Source: Rhizobium sp. RU33A
GTDB lineage: Bacteria; Pseudomonadota; Alphaproteobacteria; Rhizobiales; Rhizobiaceae
Length of the DNA: 64,000 nt
Reading direction: 5' to 3'
NCBI RefSeq assembly: GCF_900156055.1
Contig: NZ_FTMQ01000001.1
Span: 310,001 to 374,000 of the forward strand
Part shown: piece by piece, positions 1-8,730 of the stretch
How positions within the stretch are numbered: the stretch's first letter is position 1
How the letters are laid out: every line of letters starts with the position of its first letter
Position numbers and translations under genes: made by a program
The notes under the pieces: generated by a model
Seen by the model: the letters and a program-made list of their open reading frames with translations, nothing else
Told to the model about the DNA's origin: nothing
The model's database searches: none

Positions 1-61
1 TCCCCTTCGGCGGCGAAATTGGCACGGTCGTTCCAGGCAGGCAAGCCGGCGATCGGCAAAT

Positions 62-523
62 TCAGTTCAGCCAGGCCAGGCTGAGATTGAGAATGCCGGC
101 GAACGTGACCCAGGCGAGATAGGGCACGAAGAGCAGGGTTGAGATCCGGTCGATGGGCCTCGCCTTGATCATGAAGGCGATGATCGTCACCAGCATGCCG
201 GCGATGACGACAAGTCCCAGTTCCGGGTTCTGCAGACCGAAGAAGGCGGGCGACCACATCAGGTTGAAGGCCATCTGCGCGAACCAGAGCTGCATGGCAG
301 CCGATTTCGGTGCGCGCTGCCAGATCCGGGCGCCAGCCACGCCGATCAACACGTACAGCGTCGTCCAGACCGGGCCGAAGAGCCAGGCGGGCGGGTTGAA
401 GAACGGTTTTTCGAGCGACTGAAACCAGTCGCCCGGCGGATTGGTAAGGCCAGCGAGAAGGCCCGCGCCGACGACGAAACCGATGAAGAGGATGTAGCTC
501 AGGATCTTGGACATGGAGGTCAT
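62..523 (-). CDS. tspO: TspO/MBR family tryptophan-rich sensory protein
   Basis: This 153-residue protein is very hydrophobic, with about five membrane segments and the Trp/Pro-rich signature of the TspO/peripheral benzodiazepine receptor family (GLTNPPGDWF, KPFFNPPAWLFGPVWTTLY). Length fits the family. Members bind tetrapyrroles or porphyrins; in Rhodobacter TspO modulates photosynthesis genes and in rhizobia it has been tied to nutrient stress, but no specific role can be read here. It lies 30 bp beyond the stop of the DUF1513 gene on the same strand. A second Met three codons in (position 514) is an equally possible start, since neither has a strong ribosome binding site. Confidence 0.9.
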   Translation of the reverse strand: MTSMSKILSYILFIGFVVGAGLLAGLTNPPGDWFQSLEKPFFNPPAWLFGPVWTTLYVLIGVAGARIWQRAPKSAAMQLWFAQMAFNLMWSPAFFGLQNPELGLVVIAGMLVTIIAFMIKARPIDRISTLLFVPYLAWVTFAGILNLSLAWLN

Positions 524-553
524 CTAGTGTTCCACTGCTAGTTCTGCCAGCCT

Positions 554-1630
554 TCAGAGGCGGATGATATGCTGGTCCCAGGCAATCTCGGTGTTTCGGT
601 CGAGGAAATCGCCACGATAGGAAGAGACGGCGAAGCTTGTGGGCGAGGGGGCAATGCCCGCCGCATCCGTCAATACCGTTTCGGCCAGGAGGCGACCGTC
701 CTTGCCATCCAGCACCGCCCAGAGCCCGTTCTTCGGCGAGGCGATGCCGACGAGGCCTTCTGCCCGGTTGACGGCGATGGCGCCGACATAATTGCCGAGC
801 CGGTCGGTCGTCTCGTCGGGAAGCCGGACATAGGAGACGGGAACGCCCTTAGCGAAATGCCCGACCAGCGGCGGCCGATCCGTGCGTGGGCCCTCATACT
901 GGCAGGCGAACCATATCCGGCCATCCGACGCCACATCGAGATGCCGGGTGGAGAGCTGGCGCAGTTCTGGCGGCAAGACATGCTTCTCGATCAGTACCCC
1001 GGTCTTGGCATCGGTCAGAACCAGCGAGGGCTCCATGTGGTCGAGATTGAGCTTGGTGCGCCCGAAATCCGGATGCGTTTCGATCCCGCCATTGGCGATG
1101 ACCAGGAGACCATCTGCCGTGACGGTGATGTCATGCGTGCCAATGCCATGGGCCGGCACCTCACCCACGCGTTCGAAGCCAGAGATGCAGTCATAGATCC
1201 CGATCACGCCGGCATTGGCGTCGAAGTCGTTTTCGCTGGCATAGAAGTGCCGACCGTCCGGCGAGAAGGCGCCATGGCCAAAAAAGTGGCGTCCCTCCGT
1301 TGCCGCGATGATGCGCGGCTCAACGGATTTCTTGGCATCAAAGATGACGGCAAAGGTCCCTGGCCGCCGGGCAAAGGCAACCGAAAGCCCATTTGCAGCA
1401 CTGTGGCAGAGCCCGTGGACACGGCCGGGCAGCGCGATTTCGTCGATCAGGCTGCCCGCCTCGCTGACGAGGCCGATGGCAAAGGAGCCATCCGCGCGCT
1501 TCAGCCCACTGGCATAGACGGCATCCGCACGCTCCAGCGCAAAGGCCGAACGCGGCGCCAGACTTGCCATAAAGGCGAGGCCAGCCGAGCGCAGGAAGGC
1601 ACGGCGATCAATGAGCGGCGTGGCGATCAT
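554..1630 (-). CDS. DUF1513 family Tat-exported beta-propeller protein
   Basis: A 358-residue protein starting MIATPLIDRRAFLRSAGLAF, a twin-arginine (Tat) signal, followed by a repeat-rich body (FGHGAFSPDGRHFYASEND, GIGTHDITVTADGLLVIANGG) typical of a YncE/WD-like beta-propeller. The DUF1513 family is periplasmic and usually encoded with imelysins and a di-heme oxidoreductase, as here. The start overlaps the upstream imelysin stop (TGAGATG), so translation is probably coupled; a longer reading starting at 1681 would overlap that gene by 50 bp and would bury the Tat motif. The biochemical function is unknown; a scaffold or accessory role in envelope iron acquisition is inferred from context. 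Confidence 0.85.
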   Translation of the reverse strand: MIATPLIDRRAFLRSAGLAFMASLAPRSAFALERADAVYASGLKRADGSFAIGLVSEAGSLIDEIALPGRVHGLCHSAANGLSVAFARRPGTFAVIFDAKKSVEPRIIAATEGRHFFGHGAFSPDGRHFYASENDFDANAGVIGIYDCISGFERVGEVPAHGIGTHDITVTADGLLVIANGGIETHPDFGRTKLNLDHMEPSLVLTDAKTGVLIEKHVLPPELRQLSTRHLDVASDGRIWFACQYEGPRTDRPPLVGHFAKGVPVSYVRLPDETTDRLGNYVGAIAVNRAEGLVGIASPKNGLWAVLDGKDGRLLAETVLTDAAGIAPSPTSFAVSSYRGDFLDRNTEIAWDQHIIRL

Positions 1631-1631
1631 C

Positions 1632-2738
1632 TCAGTCGCCGTCGGAGAAGGAGAAGCCGGCGGCAAGTCCGATGCCGCCACCGAGATCGTTGTTGAGCCT
1701 GAGGATCAGGTCGCGACTGTTGAGCAGCAGGAAGTCGAGCTTGGCGATCTGGGCCGGATCCTCGATGACGGCGGCGACATCTGGCTTGATATCGGCCGAC
1801 ACGCGCGAGAGGGACCTTGCAACGAAATCTGTCGAGGAGACGACCGAGCGATTGCCCTCCGCGAGCAGGTCTACCATGCCCGAGGTGTCGAGCAGGTCGC
1901 GCAGGCCTTCGATATTGGCCGTGATCGAGCGGAAAGTATTGCCCGAACGCCAGTAGATCGCCTGGCGGGGCAGGGCCTTTTTCGGATCGCCCTTGTAGAA
2001 TTGCTCAATGCGCTGGTCGCGAATCGTCTCGGCAGCATGCACGAGCACGCCGAGCAGTTCCTTGGCGGCCTCCGCCTCGTCGCGGTAGAGCGGGTTATTG
2101 GGTCCCGGCGTCTTCCAGGCCGCCGCAACACCATCCGGCGCATCCCAGGCGGCGGAGAGTTCCGCGCCAAGCCGCTGCAGATTGGCCGCAATCGCGGTGC
2201 CATACTGGCAGCGGTAATGGCCTTCGGTGGTCGTGAGCGTCTCCGAGCCGGTTCCGAAAAGCACGAATTCCAGCGCGCCGAGCCCCTGCATGGCGACGCT
2301 CTTGCCCTTTAACGTCTCGACCGAAGTGACGCTCGGGTCCAGCTTGGCGAGCGCTGCCTGCACCTGTTTCAACCCGGTACCCTTGCGGTCGGGGAAGAAC
2401 AGGATGCGTTCGAAGCGGTTGTCTTCGATGGCTGGTCCGACGCGGACGATCTCGATGCGCGACCAAGCTTCGACCACGTCGCCGAAGGCCTTGTGTGCGC
2501 CGTCGGGCGTCTGGGGTGACGGAGCACTGCACAGCGACTGCATCGCGCCCTGCATGGCAGTGGCCTGATCGGTGAAATGGCGATAACCCGGACGGATGAA
2601 ACCGTCGACGGCCCGCGCCATCACGCCCGGCACCTTGGCGGCGTCGAGCACGCCGACAGTCGAGTTCGATTCCTGCGCCAGGGCTGGCAGTGGCAGCAAC
2701 ATCGTGGAGAGAAGAGCGAGGCGCGTGAATAACCGCAT
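1632..2738 (-). CDS. Imelysin family periplasmic protein (second copy, divergent)
   Basis: This 368-residue protein has a Sec signal (about residues 1-21, ending PALAQ) and an imelysin/peptidase M75-like fold region. At residues 152-157 it reads GLGALE, where imelysins carry GxHxxE, so the metal-ligand-like His is replaced by Gly while the Glu is kept. Imelysins (EfeO, IrpA relatives) bind or handle iron/heme at the cell surface or periplasm. The start overlaps the stop of the di-heme oxidoreductase gene by an ATGA, so it is the third gene of a tightly coupled operon. The missing His suggests a non-metal-binding partner of the first imelysin; that is inference. Confidence 0.88.
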   Translation of the reverse strand: MRLFTRLALLSTMLLPLPALAQESNSTVGVLDAAKVPGVMARAVDGFIRPGYRHFTDQATAMQGAMQSLCSAPSPQTPDGAHKAFGDVVEAWSRIEIVRVGPAIEDNRFERILFFPDRKGTGLKQVQAALAKLDPSVTSVETLKGKSVAMQGLGALEFVLFGTGSETLTTTEGHYRCQYGTAIAANLQRLGAELSAAWDAPDGVAAAWKTPGPNNPLYRDEAEAAKELLGVLVHAAETIRDQRIEQFYKGDPKKALPRQAIYWRSGNTFRSITANIEGLRDLLDTSGMVDLLAEGNRSVVSSTDFVARSLSRVSADIKPDVAAVIEDPAQIAKLDFLLLNSRDLILRLNNDLGGGIGLAAGFSFSDGD

Positions 2739-4264
2739 CAGAGAGACTCCAGAAACGTGATCAAGGCCTTGCGTTCCTCGGTATTGGCCGCGGCAAAAGC
2801 ATTACGGGCGGCCTCAGCCTCGCCGCCATGCCAGAGAATGGCCTCGATGAGGTTTCGCGCCCGCCCGTCATGCAGGAAGAAACTGTGGCCGCTCACCTCT
2901 TGCGTGAGGCCGATACCCCAGAGCGGCGGCGTGCGCCATTCCCGTCCCGTCGCATCTCCGACCGGCTGGTTGTCGGCGAGGCCCTCGCCCATGTCATGCA
3001 GCAGGAAATCGGAATAGGGCCAGATCAGCTGAAAGGCCTGCGCCTTGTTCTCGGCGTTTCGGCTCGTCACGAATTTCGGCCGATGGCAGGCGATACAGCC
3101 GCTCTCGTAGAAGATCTCCTTGCCACGCAGCACCTGGGCATCGTCCACGTTGCGCCGCTTCGGCAGGGCCAGGTTCTTGGCATAGAAGGTCACGAGATCG
3201 AGCACCGGATCAGGACCTTCCGTATCGCCCAGCCGAGGCTGGACACCTGTCGCGGCTTCGAGGCAGGCGGTCTGCTTGTCCGTGCAATCGCCGAAATGCC
3301 TGGGATCATCGGGCGTTGAGATCCCGATATCGCCGACAAAGGCGCTGGCGCTCTGGTCGCGCACCAAGGCGTTCTGAGCCTTCCAGCCGAAACGACCGAG
3401 CTTTATTTCGTCGGTCCGGTGGTCGCGGGCGCGAGCCGCGCGTCCGGAAATTCCGTCGCCATCAAGGTCGTCGGGATCGGCGAGTGCCCGGATGTCTTCC
3501 TCGGGGATCGCCTCGATCAGGCCGAGCCCAATCATCGGATTGGCGATGCGCGGGGAAAGGGTCGTCGTCGGATCAAGCGGACCGTAATTGAGGTCGGTGA
3601 CGGAATAGCTGGGGCGGCGCAGCATCACCGTCTCGCCGCCTGATAGCGTCACCGGCTCTTCGGTGTAGGTGATTACCATGCGTCCCTCGGCGGAGATGCC
3701 GGGCACCGCCTGATCCTGCAGCTGCCCGCCATAGACGGGGTCGGGAAGCGAGGCGATGTCGAGCCGATCGAGTCTTGCCTGTTCCTCTGCCGTGGCGGCC
3801 GGCCGCGCCAGGCGGAAGAACATCGAGGTGTGGTCGCGGTCGCCTTCCGGCGGATGGCCGCGCCCATCCTTCAGATGGCAGCTCTGGCAGGCCCGTGCGT
3901 TGAAGAGAGGGCCGAGGCCGTCCGAGGCCTGCGTAGACGAGGGGGAGGAGACCCAGAGCTTGCGGAACAGCGCATTGCCGAGCTTGAACTCTTCCTCTTC
4001 GGCAAAGGTGATATTGGCGGAGGAATCGGAAAACGAATCCGCGCTCACACCGCGCGGAGATGTGCCGGCGCCACCCTGCATCAGTTCAAAACTCTCGGCC
4101 TTGCTGAAGTCTTCCGTCGGACGCGTGACGGCGATGACGCGGGAGATATCCTTCGGCGTCAGATCGGTTCGTCCGGCAGCCTCTCCGGCGGCAACGGGCG
4201 AGATCGTGACGCCCGTCGTCAAAAGCATGCCGAGGCCGGCGAGGGTGGCCTTGCGAGTTCTCAT
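2738..4264 (-). CDS. Di-heme c-type thiol oxidoreductase-like protein (DUF1111)
   Basis: A 508-residue exported protein with an N-terminal signal (cleavage likely near residue 26) and two CXXCH heme c sites, CQSCH at 126-130 and CIACH at 390-394, the hallmark of the DHOR/DUF1111 family, related to bacterial di-heme peroxidases. Length matches the family. It sits between two imelysin genes, the usual arrangement for this family, and probably moves electrons in the periplasm, perhaps reducing or oxidising the iron or heme handled by its neighbours; the substrate is not known. It ends in an ATGA overlap with the next gene. Confidence 0.9.
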   Translation of the reverse strand: MRTRKATLAGLGMLLTTGVTISPVAAGEAAGRTDLTPKDISRVIAVTRPTEDFSKAESFELMQGGAGTSPRGVSADSFSDSSANITFAEEEEFKLGNALFRKLWVSSPSSTQASDGLGPLFNARACQSCHLKDGRGHPPEGDRDHTSMFFRLARPAATAEEQARLDRLDIASLPDPVYGGQLQDQAVPGISAEGRMVITYTEEPVTLSGGETVMLRRPSYSVTDLNYGPLDPTTTLSPRIANPMIGLGLIEAIPEEDIRALADPDDLDGDGISGRAARARDHRTDEIKLGRFGWKAQNALVRDQSASAFVGDIGISTPDDPRHFGDCTDKQTACLEAATGVQPRLGDTEGPDPVLDLVTFYAKNLALPKRRNVDDAQVLRGKEIFYESGCIACHRPKFVTSRNAENKAQAFQLIWPYSDFLLHDMGEGLADNQPVGDATGREWRTPPLWGIGLTQEVSGHSFFLHDGRARNLIEAILWHGGEAEAARNAFAAANTEERKALITFLESL

Positions 4265-4312
4265 GATGGGGATCGGGCCGCTCCCTTGGAAGGGGCGACC
4301 CGCCTTTGCTGC

Positions 4313-5593
4313 TTACTGGAAGACGGCCTCAGGACTATCAAGGCTGTCGGAGCCTTCAAGCTCGATCGTGCCGAGCTCCAGCGACGCAATGACGCGCTGG
4401 ATAGACTGCGTCTGGTCGATCAAACCATCAATGGCGGCTTGCACGGTTGCATTGCCCTCGGCATTGCCTTCGCCGATCATCTGGTCATAGGCTTCCTTGG
4501 TCTCTGCCCGCTCGGCCATGGCATTCATGGCAGCGAGCGTCTTCTCAAGCTTGCCCTTCATTTCCGCATCGAGCGCGGTATCCTTGGCGGCAACCAGCTC
4601 CGAGAGCGACGGGCCGGTGAGCTTCGTGCCATCGACGCGGGTGTATTCGCCGGTATAGGCAGATGCGATGCCGATCGCGTCGTTCAGATGCGAGGCGTGC
4701 GTGTTGTCGGAGAAGCAGTCATGCTCCTCTTCCGGGTCATGCAGGAGTACGCCGAGCTTCATGCGCTCGCCGGCGAGTTCACCGTAAGAGAGCGAGCCCA
4801 TGCCGGTGAGGATCGCGGAAATGCCCTTCTGCTCATCGGCGAGAACGGCCTTCGTTGCTTCACCTTCGGGCGCCCAGGCCACGACCATCTCTTCCAGATC
4901 CTGCACCAGCAGCGTCGAGGCAGACTTCAGATAGGCGGCGCGGCGGTCGCAATTGCCGTTGGTGCAATTGGCCGTGTCATAATCGGTGAAGGGGCGGTTG
5001 CCGGCACCCGGGCCCGTGCCATTCAGGTCCTGACCCCAGAGGAGGAATTCGATGGCGTGATAGCCGGTTGCGACATTGGCCTCGACTTCCCCGGCTTCAT
5101 GCAGGGTCTCGGCGAGAAACTCCGGCGTGATCTTGGAGGCATCGACCTCTTCGCCATTGATCTTGATCTTCGGGCTGGCGATGACGTTGGCCACGTAAAG
5201 TGCGTTGCCGTCACTCTCGGTGCCGTAACCGGCATCGACGTAATCGATCAGGCCTTCATCCAGCGGCCAGGCATTCACCTTGCCTTCCCAATCGTCCACG
5301 ATCGGGTTGCCGAAGCGATAGACCTCGGTCTGCTGATAGGGCACGCGGGCGGAAATCCAGGCTGCGCGGGCCGCCTTCAGCGTCTCGTCGCTGGGCTTCG
5401 CGATCAACGCGTCGATGGCCACATCGAGCGCCTTGGCGGTCGAGAGCGAGTCCTCGAACTTGGCATGGGCAAGCTCTGCATAGTGCGTCAGCACGTCCTT
5501 GGGCGCGGGCGCAGCCACTGCAGGGCCGGCAAAAATCGCAGCCGATGTGACGAGCAGCGCGACGGACGCGCCGATGACGGATTTCCGGATCAT
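4313..5593 (-). CDS. Imelysin family iron-regulated protein (IrpA-like)
   Basis: First gene of the iron/heme operon: 426 residues, with a signal peptide (about 1-27, ending AVAAP) and the imelysin motif GxHxxE intact as GYHAIE at 177-182, followed by FLLWGQDLNGTGPGAGNR. The family is named after insulin-cleaving membrane protease but in bacteria is mainly linked to iron. The ATG is preceded by GGGAG. Upstream (5594-5717) is a fairly A/T-rich stretch with an inverted repeat TTGATC-N15-GATCAA (5690-5716), but I see no clear RirA or Irr box. Forms an operon with the three downstream genes. Confidence 0.9.
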   Translation of the reverse strand: MIRKSVIGASVALLVTSAAIFAGPAVAAPAPKDVLTHYAELAHAKFEDSLSTAKALDVAIDALIAKPSDETLKAARAAWISARVPYQQTEVYRFGNPIVDDWEGKVNAWPLDEGLIDYVDAGYGTESDGNALYVANVIASPKIKINGEEVDASKITPEFLAETLHEAGEVEANVATGYHAIEFLLWGQDLNGTGPGAGNRPFTDYDTANCTNGNCDRRAAYLKSASTLLVQDLEEMVVAWAPEGEATKAVLADEQKGISAILTGMGSLSYGELAGERMKLGVLLHDPEEEHDCFSDNTHASHLNDAIGIASAYTGEYTRVDGTKLTGPSLSELVAAKDTALDAEMKGKLEKTLAAMNAMAERAETKEAYDQMIGEGNAEGNATVQAAIDGLIDQTQSIQRVIASLELGTIELEGSDSLDSPEAVFQ

Positions 5594-5717
5594 GGTGTCT
5601 CCCTTCGGCGCCGATGGACGCCTCGTATTGAACGGACGGCCATGTCTTCGCGCAAAAAGAAACTGGTGTCAAATAGTCGAGTATAAGAATTGATCGCTGG
5701 AATTGACGATGATCAAG

Positions 5718-7016
5718 TCACGTCGGGCGACGGCGCATCCGACAGAAGAAGAAGCCGTCGGTGTCCATGCTGGCGGGGCTGAGCGTCACCGTCTTGCCAT
5801 CCGCCGATCGCGGCTTCGGCGCTGAAGCACCGAAAAGACGCGTCCAGTCTTCGACCACGGAGACGATCTCGAAGCTCGGATTGGCCTCGCAGAAGGCCTG
5901 GACCTGTCGGTCGTTTTCCTCCGGCAGAACCGAACAGGTGACATAGAGCAGCGAGCCATTCTGCTTGACGAAGGTCGAAGCCTCGGTGAGCGCTTCCTGT
6001 TGCTGGGCAATACGCTCTTGCAGGTTACGGTCGGTGAGCCGCCACTTGGTGTCAGGACGACGGCGCCAGGTGCCAGTGCCGGTGCAGGGCGCGTCGACCA
6101 GTACCTGGTCGCAGCGTTCTTTGAGGCTCGCCAGCCCCTTGGTGCTGTCGTGGACCTGGACGTTGTGGGTGCCGGCGCGCTTCAGCCGCTCGATGATCGG
6201 CGCCAGCCGCTTGCGGTCAGCGTCATAAGCGTGGACCTGACCCTTGTTGTTCATGGCCGCCGCCATGGCGAGCGTCTTGCCGCCACCGCCGGCGCAGAAA
6301 TCGAGAACCTGGTCGCCTTCGCGCGGCGTCACGAGATCGGCGACGATCTGCGAGCCCTCGTCCTGAACCTCAAACCAGCCCTTCTGGAAGCTCAGTTCGG
6401 CCGTAACGTTCGGAAGGCGTGACGGGCCTTCGCCGGCCGGCACGCGCATGCCAAAACGGGCGATCGGCGACGCCTTGGCGCCGGAGCGATCGAGGGCCTT
6501 CAGCACCTTGTCCCTGTTGGACTTCAGCGTGTTGACGCGCAGATCAAGCGTCGGCCGGGTGGCCAGTGCCTTGGCTTCGGCCAGCCAATCGTCGCCGAAG
6601 GCTTCTTCGAACGAAGGCTGTACCCAATCGGGAATGTCACCCTGGACATGCAGCGGGGCGTCGGAAAGGTCACGGGTGGTAAAGGCCTGCACCTGGCTTT
6701 CGGAGAGGGCCGCGGGCGCAAAGTTATCGCCTTCGAGTTCCGCCTGGAGCGTCTCAAGGCTTATGCCCCATTGCCGCAGGAGAACGGCCCAGCCGAGCGA
6801 GGAGGCACTGTCGTCATCCATCAGCCAGGCATGGGAGAGCTTCATGCGCAGGGCATCATAGACGATATTGCCGATCGCCGCCCGATCGCCGGAACCGGCG
6901 AAACGATGCGAAAGGCCCCAATCCTTGAGGGCATCGGCAACGGGACGGCGACGGGTTTCGATATCGCTCAAAACTTCGATCGCACCGGCAAGACGGCCGC
7001 CCAAGCGCATGGTCAT
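5718..7016 (-). CDS. rsmB: 16S rRNA m5C967 methyltransferase-like protein (RsmB/NOL1 family)
   Basis: A 432-residue RsmB-type protein. The N-terminal third resembles the NusB-like domain; the C-terminal catalytic part has the AdoMet loop FCAGGGGKTLAMAAAM, the PC motif DAPCTGTGTWRRRPDTKW and the catalytic-Cys motif VTCSVLPEEND that define RNA m5C methyltransferases. The expected activity is methylation of C967 of 16S rRNA in the cytoplasm, with closely related RsmF-type specificity as the alternative. It is a single gene between the iron operon and rlpA, preceded by a GAGGAGA ribosome binding site. Confidence 0.88.
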   Translation of the reverse strand: MTMRLGGRLAGAIEVLSDIETRRRPVADALKDWGLSHRFAGSGDRAAIGNIVYDALRMKLSHAWLMDDDSASSLGWAVLLRQWGISLETLQAELEGDNFAPAALSESQVQAFTTRDLSDAPLHVQGDIPDWVQPSFEEAFGDDWLAEAKALATRPTLDLRVNTLKSNRDKVLKALDRSGAKASPIARFGMRVPAGEGPSRLPNVTAELSFQKGWFEVQDEGSQIVADLVTPREGDQVLDFCAGGGGKTLAMAAAMNNKGQVHAYDADRKRLAPIIERLKRAGTHNVQVHDSTKGLASLKERCDQVLVDAPCTGTGTWRRRPDTKWRLTDRNLQERIAQQQEALTEASTFVKQNGSLLYVTCSVLPEENDRQVQAFCEANPSFEIVSVVEDWTRLFGASAPKPRSADGKTVTLSPASMDTDGFFFCRMRRRPT

Positions 7017-7113
7017 TCTCCTCTGAAAGAAGAGAGCGTGGTAACGGCGATCAGGGGCAAGAGCAAGCGCCTAAAACCCGACGGACCAATCGCCGCTCCC
7101 GAACTTGGATGTC

Positions 7114-7476
7114 TTAGCTGATGATCTCGTAGCAGACCTTGGCATGGCCGGAGCGGATCATGCCGATGTTCTGGGCCGCGGCCTTGGAGAGGTCGAGCAC
7201 TCGACCGCGGATGAAGGGACCGCGATCGTTGATGCGGACGACAACGCTCTTGCCGCTTCGTGCATTGGTGACCTTCACCTTTGTGCCGAACGGCAGGGTC
7301 TTGTGGGCCGCCGTCAGTCTCGTCGGGTTCATGCGCTCGCCGGAAGCCGTCTTCGATGTCAGCGCATACCAGGATGCGCCACCGCAGGACGACTTTGCGT
7401 TTGCACTCGAAGGTGCGAAAGCAAAGAGTGCAGCAATAGTTGCAGCGGCGAAAGCAGAGCGGCGGTTGATGATCAA
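7114..7476 (-). CDS. Septal ring lytic transglycosylase RlpA-like (short, no SPOR domain)
   Basis: A 120-residue exported protein: signal peptide to about residue 27 (SSANA), then a double-psi beta-barrel domain with the RlpA signature GGASWYAL...[21 protein letters not shown] and [20 protein letters not shown]. RlpA proteins cleave naked glycan strands at the septum, or act structurally. This one lacks the lipobox Cys and the C-terminal SPOR domain of E. coli RlpA, so it is a soluble minimal form, common in rhizobia. It carries two Cys (CGG after the signal and a C-terminal VCYE) that could form a disulfide. Confidence 0.85.
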   Translation of the reverse strand: MIINRRSAFAAATIAALFAFAPSSANAKSSCGGASWYALTSKTASGERMNPTRLTAAHKTLPFGTKVKVTNARSGKSVVVRINDRGPFIRGRVLDLSKAAAQNIGMIRSGHAKVCYEIIS

Positions 7477-7845
7477 GATCTACGTCCCTAGTCGTTGACA
7501 CGAGCAATTTGTTGCGTGCCGACGGCTAAGCGTAGTCAAAAATGGCAAAAACGTGCCCACAATCGATCACGAAAAATTACAGACTGAAACATTCGTGATG
7601 ATCGGAGGGCGGATCTTTACCTTAACGAAATATGAATTCTAAAGAAAAATCGTTTGATTCCAGGAGTCTTTATGGAATTAAAAACCCACGATTCCACCAG
7701 TCCAGGCATTCACGGAATCAGCGAAGAAATATTTTGCTCGCAGGCCATATTCGCTGCCCAAATTGTGGTGCTGGCGGGGCCAGACGCCCGCCTGGGTGGG
7801 CATTCTGGCGCCGAGAGCGGAAAGTTTGACCCCGTAAAACGCCCT
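7477..7845. other. Gene-free stretch between rlpA-like gene and SDR gene
   Basis: This 369-bp stretch is more A/T rich than its surroundings in its left two thirds. I see no RNA gene. A weak plus-strand reading frame at 7672-7881 (69 codons) has a good AGGAGT ribosome binding site 5 nt before the ATG, but its predicted product shows no recognisable motif and its 3' end runs antisense into the SDR gene. A minus-strand match to an EcfG promoter (GGAAC-N16-CGTT, 7838-7862) overlaps the SDR stop and points towards rlpA, but lies more than 350 bp from it. Confidence 0.4.
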
Positions 7846-8727
7846 TCAGGCCCGTTGGTTCCATGTGCCGGAGGCAAGTAGATCGTCCAGCGACATCATG
7901 TAATTCGGGTACTGAAAGTTGAATCCGAGCGACTTGATCTTGCCATTCGAAACGCGCTTGTTTTCGCCATAGAAGGAGCGCGCCATGGGGGTCAGCTCCG
8001 CCGTCTCGAAAGGCTGCTCGGGCGGTGCATCCATCTCCATCAGGCGGGCGGCTTCGGTTACCACGTCCTGCGGCGGGGAGGGCATGTCGTCGGTGACGTT
8101 GAAGATCCCGCCCGTCTTGGGGCCGGCCAGAAAGGCCGTAGCGGATGCGATGTCCTCGACCCGGATGCGGTTGAAGACCTGGTCTTTCTTCACGAGGCGG
8201 CGCGCAGTGCCATTGGTGAGGTTCATGAAGGTGTTGCGGCCAGGACCATAGATGCCGGAGAGCCGCAGGATCGCGAGCGGCAGGTTGTCCCGGGCCGCGA
8301 CCACCTGCCAGGCCTGTTCGGCCTCCACGCGCTCGACCGAGCGCACCGATACGGGCTTCAACTCGCTCTCCTCGTTGACCCAGGCGCCGTGGTGATCGCC
8401 ATAGACACCGACCGTCGAGAGATAGGCAATCCATTCGAGCTTCGGCATCAGCGCCTTGATGCCCGGCTGTCCGCACAGGCGGATCAACGGGTCGCCCTCG
8501 CTGCCAGGCGCGATCGACTGGACGAGATGCGTGGTCTCGGCGAGTTCGGCACGAAGGGGCTCCGACAGGCTCGTGCCGTCGAAGACGAAGGGCCGGATTC
8601 CCATGTCCTCAAGCGCCGTGCCCTTCTCTGCACTCCGTGTGGTCCCGGCGACCGAGGCGCCCTCGCTGCCGAGCAACTTGCCGATTGCCTTACCCGAATA
8701 GCCGGCTCCAAAAATCATCAAGCGCAT
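7846..8727 (-). CDS. NAD(P)-dependent SDR-type epimerase/oxidoreductase (YeeZ-like)
   Basis: A 293-residue Rossmann-fold protein with an N-terminal dinucleotide-binding motif (FGAGYSGKAIGKLL), an acidic stretch ending strand 2 and the segment STVGVYGDHHGAWVNEES, in which the SDR Tyr is present in a YGDHHG context as in YeeZ/atypical extended SDRs. The substrate is unknown. It ends the queG-SDR pair: queG stops only 3 bp upstream of its ATG, so the two genes and the upstream GST are probably one transcript. No sign of truncation. Confidence 0.8.
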   Translation of the reverse strand: MRLMIFGAGYSGKAIGKLLGSEGASVAGTTRSAEKGTALEDMGIRPFVFDGTSLSEPLRAELAETTHLVQSIAPGSEGDPLIRLCGQPGIKALMPKLEWIAYLSTVGVYGDHHGAWVNEESELKPVSVRSVERVEAEQAWQVVAARDNLPLAILRLSGIYGPGRNTFMNLTNGTARRLVKKDQVFNRIRVEDIASATAFLAGPKTGGIFNVTDDMPSPPQDVVTEAARLMEMDAPPEQPFETAELTPMARSFYGENKRVSNGKIKSLGFNFQYPNYMMSLDDLLASGTWNQRA

Positions 8728-8730
8728 GCG

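Noticed and set aside
1-61. Possible start of another minus-strand gene after tspO (TTG at 59, reading LPIAGLPAWNDRANFAAEG)
   Set aside because: Too short to judge, no ribosome binding site; it could equally be non-coding spacer.
3830-5686. A 618-codon open frame on the plus strand opposite the di-heme oxidoreductase and first imelysin
   Set aside because: It is a high-GC antisense shadow; the minus-strand genes carry signal peptides, heme sites and family motifs, while this frame has none.
5690-5716. TTGATC-N15-GATCAA as an iron-regulator box for the imelysin operon
   Set aside because: Does not match RirA or Irr box patterns that I know; it partly overlaps the rsmB end.
7838-7862. EcfG-type promoter GGAAC-N16-CGTT on the minus strand at the end of the SDR gene
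   Set aside because: Overlaps a stop codon, lies over 350 bp from the next gene start, and about one match per window is expected by chance.
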